From Streptomyces coacervatus (GTDB lineage Bacteria; Actinomycetota; Actinomycetes; Streptomycetales; Streptomycetaceae), in contig NZ_JARHTP010000007.1 in assembly GCF_029223485.1 (NCBI RefSeq), positions 372,001 to 436,000 on the forward strand: a DNA stretch of 64,000 nucleotides, given 5' to 3'. Under the pieces are notes generated by a model. The model worked only from the letters and a program-made list of their open reading frames with translations. It made no database searches and was not told where the DNA came from. Shown piece by piece: positions 8,035 through 16,141 of this stretch; within the stretch, counting starts at the first letter, position 1; each line of letters begins with the position of its first letter. The position numbers and the translations under genes are program-made.

Positions 8035-9423
8035 TCAGGGCGTGAGCCGGGCGATCCTCAGCGTCTTCGAGGTCGGGGAGGCGCCGTTGAGTGCGCTCGC
8101 GTACGACGGGGTGACCGGCACGTACGCCCAGGTCAGCGCCCCGTTCGCCGAGACGGCGATATCACCGGTGATCCGGGCCTGGACCACCTTGTCCGCACTC
8201 TGGAACTTCCCGTTCCAGTCGATGAGCCGCAGATGCGTGCCCGCGAAGGTGCCGGTGCAGGTGCCCGCCTTGCACTTGGCGTTGTTCAGCGACTCCCACG
8301 AGAGCAGCAGCTTGTCCTTGCCGTACGGGGCGAGATGGACGTTGACGTGTTCCGTGCCCTTGGCGCCGGTCAGGTAGATCGCCTTGCCGGCACCGGAGTT
8401 GCGGTTCTTCAGGAAGGCGACCGCCACCTGGTGGGTGCTGGTCCTCGGGGTGACCGACCAGCCGCGGCCGGAGGAGTCGGCGGGGTTCTTCTTCGCGGAG
8501 GCCGCGCCCCGGGAGGCAAAGGCGGTGGCGTACCGGCCGGTCGAGGACCTCACCAGGTCGCCGGTGCGGCTCGGGAACGTACCGCCGCAGTAGCCCGCCC
8601 AGCACTGCTCGCGCTGCACGACCGGCGCCACGTCCGGGGCGGCGATGCCTGTCGACACGAACAGGCCCGAGCGCCAGTCGTCGAAGCAGAGGGAGGTGAA
8701 GGCGCCGGACTTCTCGGCGTGCAGCGCGATGCCCTCGTTGTGGCTGCAGCCCCAGTCCCAACCGCCGCTCAGCTTCGAGCCCTTGGCGCTGATGTACGAC
8801 AGCTTGTCGCCGTAGTGCCCGTCGGCGAAGCCGCCCGCGCCGTGCACGACGAAGTACGCGCCGTACTTGGAGCCGTTCCAGGTCAGCTGGCCGTCCAGCG
8901 TCGGGGACGTGTCGTGCGAGGAGGTGCCGGTGAGCTTGGTGCGGAAGCTCTGCCTGCCGCCCGTGTAGCGGACGATCGCGGCCGCCGTGTCGTGCCACTT
9001 GTTGGTGTCGGCGACCCGGGTCAGCAGCGCGAATCCGTTGTTGTGCGCGACGAGCCCGCCGACCTCCTTGGCGCCCTTGACGACGGTGTCCGCACCCGAG
9101 CGCTTCCCGGCGGAGGTCAGCGGAGTGACATGGACACCGTCGGAGGCCGGCCAGGCCACGCGCAGGGTGCCGTTCGGGGCGACGGCGGTCGCCGTCCGCG
9201 TCCACTCGCGCGTGTTGTTGTAACCGGCGGACAGATAGGGGAACTTGGCCGACAGGCTCACCGAGGTGGTGCTGACCGCGAGGTCGGGGGCGGCGGTCGT
9301 CGAGGCACCGGCGGTGGCGTACCAGGCGCCGACGAGCGCGGCCGTCGCGGCGAGTCCGGCGATGACGGGCTTACGGGCGGCCCGGACCCGGCGGTGAGTT
9401 GTCGTACCTCTTGCAGATGTCAT
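8035..9423 (-). CDS. secreted or membrane-anchored protein of unknown function
   Basis: 462 residues with a basic N-terminus (HRRVRAARKP) and one hydrophobic segment at about residues 23-40, either a signal peptide or a signal anchor. The rest is extracytoplasmic, rich in Gly, Ser and Thr, with repeating W- and G-containing beta segments (LRVAWPASDG, LLTRVADTNKWH, QLTWNGSKYGAYFVVHG, HLRLIDWNGKF) that suggest a beta-propeller. Four to six Cys (for example REQCWAGYCGG and NAKCKAGTC) may form disulfides. I do not recognise the family. AAGGGGAC precedes the ATG at 9423. A terminator of the upstream lipase gene separates the two. Confidence 0.7.
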   Translation of the reverse strand: MTSARGTTTHRRVRAARKPVIAGLAATAALVGAWYATAGASTTAAPDLAVSTTSVSLSAKFPYLSAGYNNTREWTRTATAVAPNGTLRVAWPASDGVHVTPLTSAGKRSGADTVVKGAKEVGGLVAHNNGFALLTRVADTNKWHDTAAAIVRYTGGRQSFRTKLTGTSSHDTSPTLDGQLTWNGSKYGAYFVVHGAGGFADGHYGDKLSYISAKGSKLSGGWDWGCSHNEGIALHAEKSGAFTSLCFDDWRSGLFVSTGIAAPDVAPVVQREQCWAGYCGGTFPSRTGDLVRSSTGRYATAFASRGAASAKKNPADSSGRGWSVTPRTSTHQVAVAFLKNRNSGAGKAIYLTGAKGTEHVNVHLAPYGKDKLLLSWESLNNAKCKAGTCTGTFAGTHLRLIDWNGKFQSADKVVQARITGDIAVSANGALTWAYVPVTPSYASALNGASPTSKTLRIARLTP

Positions 9424-9456
9424 GTCCCCTTGTCGCTGCCGGGCGATCAAAAGGTT

Positions 9457-9480
9457 GCCGCCCCGGTTTCCCGGGGCGGC
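9457..9480 (-). terminator. intrinsic terminator downstream of the lipase gene
   Basis: GCCGCCCCGG (9457-9466) and CCGGGGCGGC (9471-9480) form a perfect 10-bp stem with a 4-base loop. On the minus strand it is followed by AACCTTTT, so it is a good Rho-independent terminator 34 bases after the lipase stop. Confidence 0.8.
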
Positions 9481-9514
9481 GGGCATCACGTCGTGGCGGG
9501 CGTCGTGGCGGGGC

Positions 9515-10519
9515 TCAGCCGCCGAGCACGGGCAGCGTGAGGCCGCACTGGACGGGCAGGGCGTGGGCGGGATCGAGGGCGTTGCGGACGAGTTGGGCGG
9601 CGTTGGAGTCGTAGGCGATCGAGACGTGTTCGGAGAAGTCCTGGGGGCAGATGTTCTGGATCAAGATGTTCTTGACGGTCGCGGCCGGTCCCGCGGCCAG
9701 GAACTGATGCGTGTACGGGGTGACGACCTCGTCGAACTTGGTGGTGATGACGGTGTAGGAGACGCCCGGCTGCGTGTCCCCGTCCCGGTCCAGCGTCTTG
9801 TTCACCTCGGAGCCGACCATCTGGTCCGCGTACGCCTGGCCGAGGACGAGGGAGACGGGCTGGTTGAGACCCAGCTCGGTGCTCAGCGTGCCGAGGCCGG
9901 AAGCGGTCGTGCCGTGGTTGGAGGGTGCCAGACCGATGAGGCTGTGCACCTTGTTCCGCTTCGGGTGCGCGGGGTTCGTGCCGCCCGCGAACCGCAGATA
10001 CCAGCGGGGCGTCAGACCGCCGCCCTGGGAGTGCCCTACGAGGTCGACCTGGCGGGCGCCGGTGGCCTTCAGTACACGGTCGACGTAGGCGGCGATCTGC
10101 CGGGCGGAGTCCGGGATGTGTGCCGTTGCCTTGAGCGGGCTGCCGGGCGCCCCGCCGTAGTTGACGGCGAAGACGCAGTAGCCCTGCTGCTTCAAGTACG
10201 GGGACAGCATGCCCCAGTTGAGATAGGCGTTCGCCCAGGTCCCGTGCAGCAGGACGACCGGGCGCGGATGCTCACGGGTGGGCTTGCAGTTCCAGTCGTT
10301 CGCCCCGGCCGGTGGCGCCTCGGGGTTGACGAGCCCGCCGATCCCCGCCGCCGGGAGGGCGAGGATGTTCCGCGGCGGGGCCGGAGGCGCGGGGCTGTCG
10401 GCCGCGACCGCCGCGCCCTGCTGCCCCACGGCCAGTGTCAGGGCGAGCCCCGCACAGACCGTGGCCCACCTGGCGAGCCGCCCGCCCGACCGCCTCCGGG
10501 AAACCTTCCGATCCGACAT
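9515..10519 (-). CDS. secreted lipase/esterase, alpha/beta hydrolase (class 2 lipase family)
   Basis: 334 residues; signal peptide with SRRR and a hydrophobic core to about AAVAA (residue 40). The alpha/beta hydrolase fold shows the oxyanion motif VVLLHGTWAN, the nucleophile elbow LVGHSQGGG, an acid residue likely in TTKFDEVVTPY, and the His in the DFSEHVSI segment. This order fits the secreted class 2 triacylglycerol lipases of Streptomyces. It hydrolyses ester bonds of lipids outside the cell; chain-length preference cannot be seen. GAGGAGG stands six bases before the ATG. It is divergent from the Nudix gene. Confidence 0.85.
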   Translation of the reverse strand: MSDRKVSRRRSGGRLARWATVCAGLALTLAVGQQGAAVAADSPAPPAPPRNILALPAAGIGGLVNPEAPPAGANDWNCKPTREHPRPVVLLHGTWANAYLNWGMLSPYLKQQGYCVFAVNYGGAPGSPLKATAHIPDSARQIAAYVDRVLKATGARQVDLVGHSQGGGLTPRWYLRFAGGTNPAHPKRNKVHSLIGLAPSNHGTTASGLGTLSTELGLNQPVSLVLGQAYADQMVGSEVNKTLDRDGDTQPGVSYTVITTKFDEVVTPYTHQFLAAGPAATVKNILIQNICPQDFSEHVSIAYDSNAAQLVRNALDPAHALPVQCGLTLPVLGG

Positions 10520-10765
10520 CGGGACCTCCTCGTCTCAGAGTCGGCCGAGCGCCGACGCGGAGATGATCGAGGAGCGGCGTCCGTCTCATGCTCGACAGCC
10601 GCGCACAACACCCCTCATGGAGCAGCCCATTTCACCCGTTCATCCGTCCGGACCGTGTTCGGAGCGATCCGGCTCACAGCGGAACGCGGTGACTGCGCGG
10701 TACTGTGGATGCTTTCGTGGGTATCAGACCCTTTGGACTCATCTCCGGCGAGGGACCGAGGAACC

Positions 10766-11191
10766 ATGGACATGGACATCCCCGGCGACAAGCGGCTGGC
10801 GGCTGCCGTCGTGATGGACGACGAGGGCCGGGTGCTGCTGGTCCGCCGCAGTGAGACGGAGAAGTTCCTGCCCGGAGTGTGGGGCGTTCCCTGCGGCAAG
10901 CTCGATCCGGACGAGAGGGCCCGTGACGGTGCGTTGCGGGAGCTGAAGGAGGAGACGGGGCTCCTCGGGGAGGTCGTCCGCAAGGTCGGCGAGTCATCCT
11001 TCGTCAGTGAGTACCGAGGCTACGAGATCAAGAACTGGCAGGAGAACTTCCTGGTCAGGCCGTTGAGCGAGCAGATCAGCCTGCCCCGGGCCGACCAGTC
11101 CTACGCCTGGCTCGCGCGCTCCGAACTGACCACGGTCGACATCGACGAGTACAACCTCGACATCGTGGACCAGGCCTTCATGAACTCCTGA
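10766..11191 (+). CDS. Nudix hydrolase
   Basis: 141 residues with an exact Nudix box near residues 45-67: GKLDPDERARDGALRELKEE followed by TGL (GX5EX7REUXEEXGU). It binds Mg and hydrolyses a nucleoside diphosphate linked to another group; the substrate cannot be read from the sequence, but the size and RLAAAVVMDDEGRVLLVRR start fit MutT-like house-cleaning enzymes. The ATG at 10766 is chosen because the domain starts at once. Its 3' end overlaps the convergent cupin-like gene by 14 bases. Confidence 0.85.
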   Translation: MDMDIPGDKRLAAAVVMDDEGRVLLVRRSETEKFLPGVWGVPCGKLDPDERARDGALRELKEETGLLGEVVRKVGESSFVSEYRGYEIKNWQENFLVRPLSEQISLPRADQSYAWLARSELTTVDIDEYNLDIVDQAFMNS

Positions 11192-11909
11192 GCAGTTCGG
11201 CGAGTCCGTTCAGCGCACCCAGATAGTCGTCCACCGCCAGCGGCACCTTCGGCACGGCGCCCGGGTGCGGGCCCGCCGAGGTGAACACATCGGTGTGCAG
11301 CCGTCGTTCGCTCCCCGTCTCCAGGAACAGCGTCACCGTCGGCACGTCCGTGTCGCACCAGGCGCGGTGCAGCGTGTGCGCCGGCAGGGCGTATGCGCTG
11401 CCCGCCGCGTACTGCCCCACATGCGTCAGCCGCAGCCGTGCCGGACCGGTCGCCTCCAGCAGCCAGTCCGCCGAGCCCTCCTGCAGCGACTCCTCGTACC
11501 GCGCGGCCGGGATCCCGTCGCCGGCGCCGCCTTCGACGTCGTACAACTCCATGGCGAGCCGCCCGCGTACGACATAAGAGGCAAGCGGGGAACGGTGGTT
11601 GTGGATGTCCTCCTTGCCGACCGCGGCGGCGCCCGGGTGCCAGAGATGGGCGCGCAGCATGTGCCGCGGGCCGCCGTCGATCAGCAGCAGTTTGTCGAAG
11701 CCGAGGACATGCCGGTACGAGAGCCGGGCACACCCTGCAGGATCGCCCTCGCCGGAGGCCAGCTCGGCGATCAGCTCCAACAACCGCTCGGGCGAACCGA
11801 GTTCGGTGACGACGAAACGGGCCGCTGCGACCAGTTCGTGCTCGGGCAGTTCACCGTCCAGTGCCCCGGCCAGCAGTCGTCGCGCCGCCAGAACCTGCCG
11901 ACCGCCCAT
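11178..11909 (-). CDS. cupin-like conserved protein of unknown function
   Basis: 243 residues. The central part is a double-stranded beta-helix (cupin) with a probable metal site: HNHRSPLASYVVRGRLAMELYDV (HxH, then Gly and the strand with acidic residue) and the second motif YALPAHTLHRAW. The N-terminal 70 residues are helical. No substrate is evident. The ATG at 11909 is preferred over GTG at 11915 because GGAGG sits nine bases before it. A degenerate tandem repeat lies directly upstream. Confidence 0.65.
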   Translation of the reverse strand: MGGRQVLAARRLLAGALDGELPEHELVAAARFVVTELGSPERLLELIAELASGEGDPAGCARLSYRHVLGFDKLLLIDGGPRHMLRAHLWHPGAAAVGKEDIHNHRSPLASYVVRGRLAMELYDVEGGAGDGIPAARYEESLQEGSADWLLEATGPARLRLTHVGQYAAGSAYALPAHTLHRAWCDTDVPTVTLFLETGSERRLHTDVFTSAGPHPGAVPKVPLAVDDYLGALNGLAELLRSS

Positions 11910-11924
11910 GCACACATACCTCCG

Positions 11925-12003
11925 GGTTCACTGCTTCCGGTTCACAGTTTTTGGCTCACTGCTCTCGGTTCATTCTTCCGGTCATTCTTCCTGTCATTCG
12001 TCC
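11925..12003. repeat. degenerate tandem repeat, six units of 12-14 bp
   Basis: Units starting at 11925, 11939, 11953, 11967, 11980 and 11992 read GGTTCACTGCTTCC, GGTTCACAGTTTTT, GGCTCACTGCTCTC, GGTTCATTCTTCC, GGTCATTCTTCC and TGTCATTCGTCC. The array is pyrimidine-rich and of lower GC than its surroundings, fills the space between two minus-strand genes and covers the last codons of the upstream one. Confidence 0.6.
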
Positions 12004-13379
12004 GGTCGATACATCCATACGGCATGTGCCCGCAGCGCCGAAAGACCTTGATAGGTCATCCACATGGGATGGCGCAGCTCACTGCTGTCGGACCGGCCCC
12101 AGGACCAGATGCCGTCCGTCTGCCCGGCCCATACCGCGGCCGCCGCGCCGTCCAGCCGCTCCCGCCACGCCTCCTCCAGCCCGTCCTGCGCCGCGACCTC
12201 CCTGGCGCCCGGGGTCATCAGGGCGCGCAGCACCCAGGATGCGGTGAAGTGCCGTACGTTCAGCACCTCGTGGCGTGAGGGGTCGTCGGTGCGGGGGCGG
12301 CGCACCTCCTCGCGCAGGTTCCTCAGGTCCGGGCAGCGGGTGTGGGCCGCGCTCGTACAGGCCAGCAGCCAGCGGACGCCGTCCTCGCGGGCGGAGCGAG
12401 CTCCCGCGCCCTCGGGCTCGGCCAGCACCCGGGCGGCCCGGTCGAGGGCCACGACCGCCTGCGCCGTGTGCAGTGCGGAGGGCATTCCGTACGGCGGATC
12501 GAGACGGTAGCTCCAGCAGCGCAGGTGCTCACGGCGCGGGTCGCTGATCGCGCCGTCCACCAGGGCCTCGCGCAGCACGGGCAGGACGGTGGAGTCGGGC
12601 GCGGCGCGCAGGAGCCCGCGCAGCACGGTCGTGACGACATGGGTCGACTCCCGCCCGGCGCGGTCGAGTTCGCGCGTGAACCCGGCCGTGCAACGGCCCA
12701 CCTCTTCCGTCAGCCGCTCGCCGGACGCCCCCGCACGGGCCAGCGCGCCCAGCACCAGAGCGGTGACCTCGGGCCGCGCCTCCGCCCCCTGCGACCGCGC
12801 GGACCAGCCCCCGCCGGGCAGCCTCAGCCGCCACAGCGTGTCCACGAGATCCCCGGTGCGCAGCCGCCCGTCGGGTACACCGAAGTCGAGCATGATGTGC
12901 AGGCCGTACGCCGTGCCGACGGAGGTGGGGCGGGGCGGGCTGTTCTCGCCGAGGGAGTGCGACCAGCCGGTGAGGCGGCCGCGGTCCGGGTCGTCGACCA
13001 CGCACACCTTGTCGGCGAGTGTGCCGTACGCGGCGGCGAAGAGCTGCGGGAGAGGACCGGGCGCAGCCGGCGCCACGACGACGGCTGTTCCTGCGCCGGG
13101 CCCGGCCGTCACCGCACGGGCCCGGACCAGTGCAGCCGCCAGCCAGGTGGCCACGCCGGTCCCGATCCCGCTGACCCCGGCGACCAGATACCTGGCAGCC
13201 GCCCCGCCAAGAGAATCGGGCAGCACCCCGAACAGAAACTGGAACACGGCGTACCCGGCGGCGGCGCACCCGAGGCTTCCCAGCCAGCCGACGAACCGTG
13301 CGGCCTCGGTCGGCCCGCCGGGTTCCGGTGCGGTGCCGTCCGATCTCAAGGGACCGCGTCCCAGCTGCTGTTGAGACAA
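11994..13379 (-). CDS. membrane protein with alpha/alpha-toroid (prenyltransferase-like) domain
   Basis: 461 residues. Two transmembrane helices lie at about residues 28-55 and 60-86 (FVGWLGSLGCAAAGYAVFQF and YLVAGVSGIGTGVATWLAAA). The remaining cytoplasmic part has repeated helix pairs with GG.W-type turns (LPGGGWSARSQGAEARPEVTAL and GIWSWGRSDSSELRHPMW), as in the prenyltransferase/squalene-cyclase toroid fold. It lacks a DXDD or zinc-ligand pattern that I can recognise, so it is probably not a cyclase. The start is TTG, with GGGAGGGAG at the right distance. Function unknown. Confidence 0.65.
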   Translation of the reverse strand: MSQQQLGRGPLRSDGTAPEPGGPTEAARFVGWLGSLGCAAAGYAVFQFLFGVLPDSLGGAAARYLVAGVSGIGTGVATWLAAALVRARAVTAGPGAGTAVVVAPAAPGPLPQLFAAAYGTLADKVCVVDDPDRGRLTGWSHSLGENSPPRPTSVGTAYGLHIMLDFGVPDGRLRTGDLVDTLWRLRLPGGGWSARSQGAEARPEVTALVLGALARAGASGERLTEEVGRCTAGFTRELDRAGRESTHVVTTVLRGLLRAAPDSTVLPVLREALVDGAISDPRREHLRCWSYRLDPPYGMPSALHTAQAVVALDRAARVLAEPEGAGARSAREDGVRWLLACTSAAHTRCPDLRNLREEVRRPRTDDPSRHEVLNVRHFTASWVLRALMTPGAREVAAQDGLEEAWRERLDGAAAAVWAGQTDGIWSWGRSDSSELRHPMWMTYQGLSALRAHAVWMYRPDE

Positions 13380-13424
13380 GGCGCGCTCCCTCCCCCGAAG
13401 CTTCCAGTCTAAGCGGGCGGGCGC

Positions 13425-14243
13425 CTAAGTGGTCAGCGGGGCTCGTGGGCCGTCGCCCGCAGACAGGGTCTCGGCGAGCAACTCGGCGAAGGCGACGGGA
13501 TGTTCGGCCACACCGACATGCCCGCCGGGGAACTCGACGAAGCGGCTGCCGGTGCGCTCGGCGAGGAACTCGGCCGTGCGGTGGAGGAGTTGACCGCGGG
13601 AGTCGGAGCCGGCGGCGAGGGTGAGACGGGCGGGGGAGGCGGCCAGGGCGGCGAGGTCGGGCGCGTAGGAGGAGAACTGCCGCAGGACGTGGGCGAGGAA
13701 GAGGGCCATGGGGCTGGCCAACTCCTCGTTCCGGGAGAGGGGTTGGCCGCCCGTCGGCTCTGCTGCCTCCTGCCCGGTCAGGGCGGCGCCCAGCCGGACG
13801 GCGGCCGCCGGTAGCCCGGCGGCGCGATAAGTGTCGTACACCTCCCGGAACACGGCCTGCTGCAGGGCCCCGTCCGGCAGCACCCCCACGCACGGCGGCT
13901 CGTGTGCGACGACGTGGCTCAGCCGCTCGGGATGCCGGGCGAGCAGGTCGAGGGCGGCGATACCGCCGGAGCTGGTCCCGAGGACGCAGGCGGATTCGCC
14001 CTTCGGCAGGACCTCGTCGAGCACCTGCCGCGCCCCGTCGCTCCACTCCGCCACCCGCTGGTCGACGACGGGTTCACCGAGCCGCCCGTGGGCGAGCCCG
14101 AGGGGGTCGTACGTCACGACGGTGAAGCGGTCGGCGAGTGCGTCGGTCAGCTTGTCGAACCCCATGGGGTGCCCGGCGCCGCCGGGGACGACCAGCAGGA
14201 CGGGCCCGTCGCCGTCGACGTCGTAATGCAGGAGCTCAGTCAT
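13425..14243 (-). CDS. alpha/beta hydrolase
   Basis: 272 residues, cytoplasmic. LLVVPGGAGHP gives the oxyanion region, LGTSSGGIAALDLL the nucleophile elbow (GTSSGG), and FPGGHVGVAEHP near the C-terminus the catalytic His. Family members include many small-molecule esterases and peroxidase-like hydrolases. Its ATG lies inside the end of the TetR gene (8-bp overlap), so the two are translationally coupled and the regulator probably controls this hydrolase. Confidence 0.8.
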   Translation of the reverse strand: MTELLHYDVDGDGPVLLVVPGGAGHPMGFDKLTDALADRFTVVTYDPLGLAHGRLGEPVVDQRVAEWSDGARQVLDEVLPKGESACVLGTSSGGIAALDLLARHPERLSHVVAHEPPCVGVLPDGALQQAVFREVYDTYRAAGLPAAAVRLGAALTGQEAAEPTGGQPLSRNEELASPMALFLAHVLRQFSSYAPDLAALAASPARLTLAAGSDSRGQLLHRTAEFLAERTGSRFVEFPGGHVGVAEHPVAFAELLAETLSAGDGPRAPLTT

Positions 14244-14832
14244 GGTTCTTCTCCCCGTTCTCCCCTTCGCGGGGCCAGTGTTCGAGCGCGATGTGCAGGG
14301 CGTCCACGGCCTGGTCCCAGGACCTCTGCACATCGCGCGGGGCGCCGAAGCCGCCGGTGGCCTCCAGGGCGCAGTAGCCGTGGAAGGTGCTGCGCAACAG
14401 GCGTACGGCGTCGGTGAGGTCCGGTTCCTCCAGGCCGTAGGCGCGGAGCATGCCGTAGGTGATCTCGGCCGTGCGGCGCAGTTCGGGGGAGTCGGCGACG
14501 ACGGACTGGTCGATACGGATCTGAGTGGCGGCGTACCGCCCGGGCCGCTCCAGCGCGAACTCCCGGTAGGCCCCGGCGAACGCGGCCAGCGCATCCTTGC
14601 CGGCCCGCCCGGCCACCGCGGCCGCGATGCGGTCGATCAGCTCGCCGCCGGCCAGGAACGCCATCCGGGTGCGCAGGTCCTGGAGGTTCCTGACGTGCGA
14701 GTACAGGCTTGCGTCCTTGACGCCGAAGTGGCGGGCGAGGGCGGACAGCGTGACGTTCTCGAAGCCGACCTGGTCGGCCAGGTCGGCGGCGGCTGCGGTG
14801 ATGCGGTCGGGTGTGAGGCCGGCTCTGACCAT
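14236..14832 (-). CDS. TetR family regulator with WHG-type C-terminal domain
   Basis: 198 residues. The N-terminal HTH is clear (ITAAAADLADQVGFENVTLS, LARHFGVKDASLYSHVRN). The C-terminal ligand domain (ALAAFAGAYREFALERPGRYAA and STFHGYCALEATGGFG) matches the TetR WHG class. GGAGG precedes the ATG. A 17-bp palindrome at 14879-14895 overlaps a TAGAAT -10-like sequence, so autorepression of the regulator-hydrolase operon is the simplest model. Confidence 0.85.
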   Translation of the reverse strand: MVRAGLTPDRITAAAADLADQVGFENVTLSALARHFGVKDASLYSHVRNLQDLRTRMAFLAGGELIDRIAAAVAGRAGKDALAAFAGAYREFALERPGRYAATQIRIDQSVVADSPELRRTAEITYGMLRAYGLEEPDLTDAVRLLRSTFHGYCALEATGGFGAPRDVQRSWDQAVDALHIALEHWPREGENGEKNHD

Positions 14833-14878
14833 GGGAACGACCTCCGCTTTTCCGCCGGGGGCGTTCCCCGCCGCCCGT

Positions 14879-14895
14879 ACCTAGATATTCTAGGT
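14879..14895. promoter_or_regulatory. palindromic operator of the TetR/hydrolase operon
   Basis: ACCTAGA-TAT-TCTAGGT is a perfect 7+3+7 inverted repeat 47-63 bp upstream of the TetR ATG. On the minus strand it contains TAGAAT, a good -10 hexamer, with TTGGTG 15 bp further upstream. Binding of the TetR protein here would block the promoter. Confidence 0.65.
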
Positions 14896-15163
14896 AAGAG
14901 ACTAGCTCACCAAGGTCGTCACCGGGTACCCAGTTTCCCCACAGCCCCCGGACATGGGCCTGGTCACGCGGCCCGCGTCCGCCCGTGCACCACCACACCG
15001 GCCTGCCGTCCGCCTCGCGCAGATGCATGCCGAGGTCGTGCTCGGTGCACAGGGGCGAGGCCTGCCCGTCACGGAACCGGCCAATTCCCCGTTACCTCGA
15101 CGCAGATGAGGTTCGGGCGCACGACGGGAGGGGCAGCCGTACCTTGAGCAGGGGGGCAGAGCT

Positions 15164-16141
15164 TTGAGTGAGGGTGCGTTACACGTACATCGTGTCGGGG
15201 CCGACGAGTTGCAGGCCGCGGCCTCCTCGATCCTGGCGCCGCTCGCCGTGACGGCGTCACATCGGGAACGGAAAGCGGACGCCTTCCGGGCCGACATCGA
15301 CGCGGCAGCGATGGGACGCCTGGCCGTGGCGCGGATCCGCGGATCCGGGCATCTGGTCTCGCGCACGGCCCGCGCGATCACCTCCACCGACCCCGAACTG
15401 CTGAAGCTGACCCTGCGCCGGTCGCGGCCCGCGGTCGCGGACCAGGGGCGGCAACAGTCCCGGGCCGGGGTCGGCGACTTCATGATTCTTGACATGACTC
15501 GCCCTTACCGGCTCGAAGTCTTCGACGGATGCGACGTCATGGCGGTCGGCATCCCCCGTACGGAACTGGGCCCGCACGCCGACACGGTCGTACGGCAGAC
15601 GGCACAGCGGCTGCCCGCCGAGACCGGCGCCCAGGCGGTCCTCTCGGCGTTCCTGCAGGGCCTTGGCCGCCACCTCGACGAACTGACGGGTCCGGCGGAC
15701 GCCTACGTGGCCGATGCGCTGGTGTCGCTGCTGATCGCGGCCTTCACCGAGCGCACGCCCGGCAGGATGGACACCGCGACCGAACTGGTCGACCGCATCC
15801 GCGTCTACGCCCTGGCCAACATCTCGGACCCGTCCCTGTGCGTCGGCTCGGTCGCCGCGGCGCACGGCATCTCGGACCGTCAGTTGCACTGCCTGTTCCA
15901 CGGCACCGGCACCTCGTTCTGGACCTGGCTCCGCCACGAACGACTCTCGCGCATCCACCGGGACCTGCAGGACCCCGTCCACGACGGCCGCACCATCGCC
16001 TCCGTGGCCGCCCGTTGGGGTGTCCACGACCCGCGCCATGTGGCCCGCGGGCTCAAGGAACACTACGGGCAGACGGCACGCGAACTACGTCAGGAGCGGG
16101 GACCGGACGTCTTGGCGCGACGGCTCAGGCGTTTGGGTTGA
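15164..16141 (+). CDS. AraC family regulator with AraC-binding-like N-terminal domain
   Basis: 325 residues. The N-terminal 200 residues fit the AraC_binding_2 type (SRTARAITSTDPELLKL, GVGDFMILDMTRPYRLEVF). The C-terminal two-HTH AraC/XylS domain is at about 215-315 (DPSLCVGSVAAAHGISDRQL and IASVAARWGVHDPRHVARGL). The best start is TTG at 15164, after a G-rich stretch (AGGGGGG). The gene is convergent with the xylanase and overlaps it by 17 bases. The target genes are unknown; the neighbouring xylanase is one option. Confidence 0.8.
   Translation: MSEGALHVHRVGADELQAAASSILAPLAVTASHRERKADAFRADIDAAAMGRLAVARIRGSGHLVSRTARAITSTDPELLKLTLRRSRPAVADQGRQQSRAGVGDFMILDMTRPYRLEVFDGCDVMAVGIPRTELGPHADTVVRQTAQRLPAETGAQAVLSAFLQGLGRHLDELTGPADAYVADALVSLLIAAFTERTPGRMDTATELVDRIRVYALANISDPSLCVGSVAAAHGISDRQLHCLFHGTGTSFWTWLRHERLSRIHRDLQDPVHDGRTIASVAARWGVHDPRHVARGLKEHYGQTARELRQERGPDVLARRLRRLG

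Noticed and set aside
14884..15093. Minus-strand open frame reading FRDGQASPLCTEHDLGMHLREA upstream of the TetR gene
   Set aside because: It has coding-like codon use but no start codon with a ribosome site, and no stop before it runs into the TetR gene in another frame. It could be a relic, but a chance high-GC frame is as likely.
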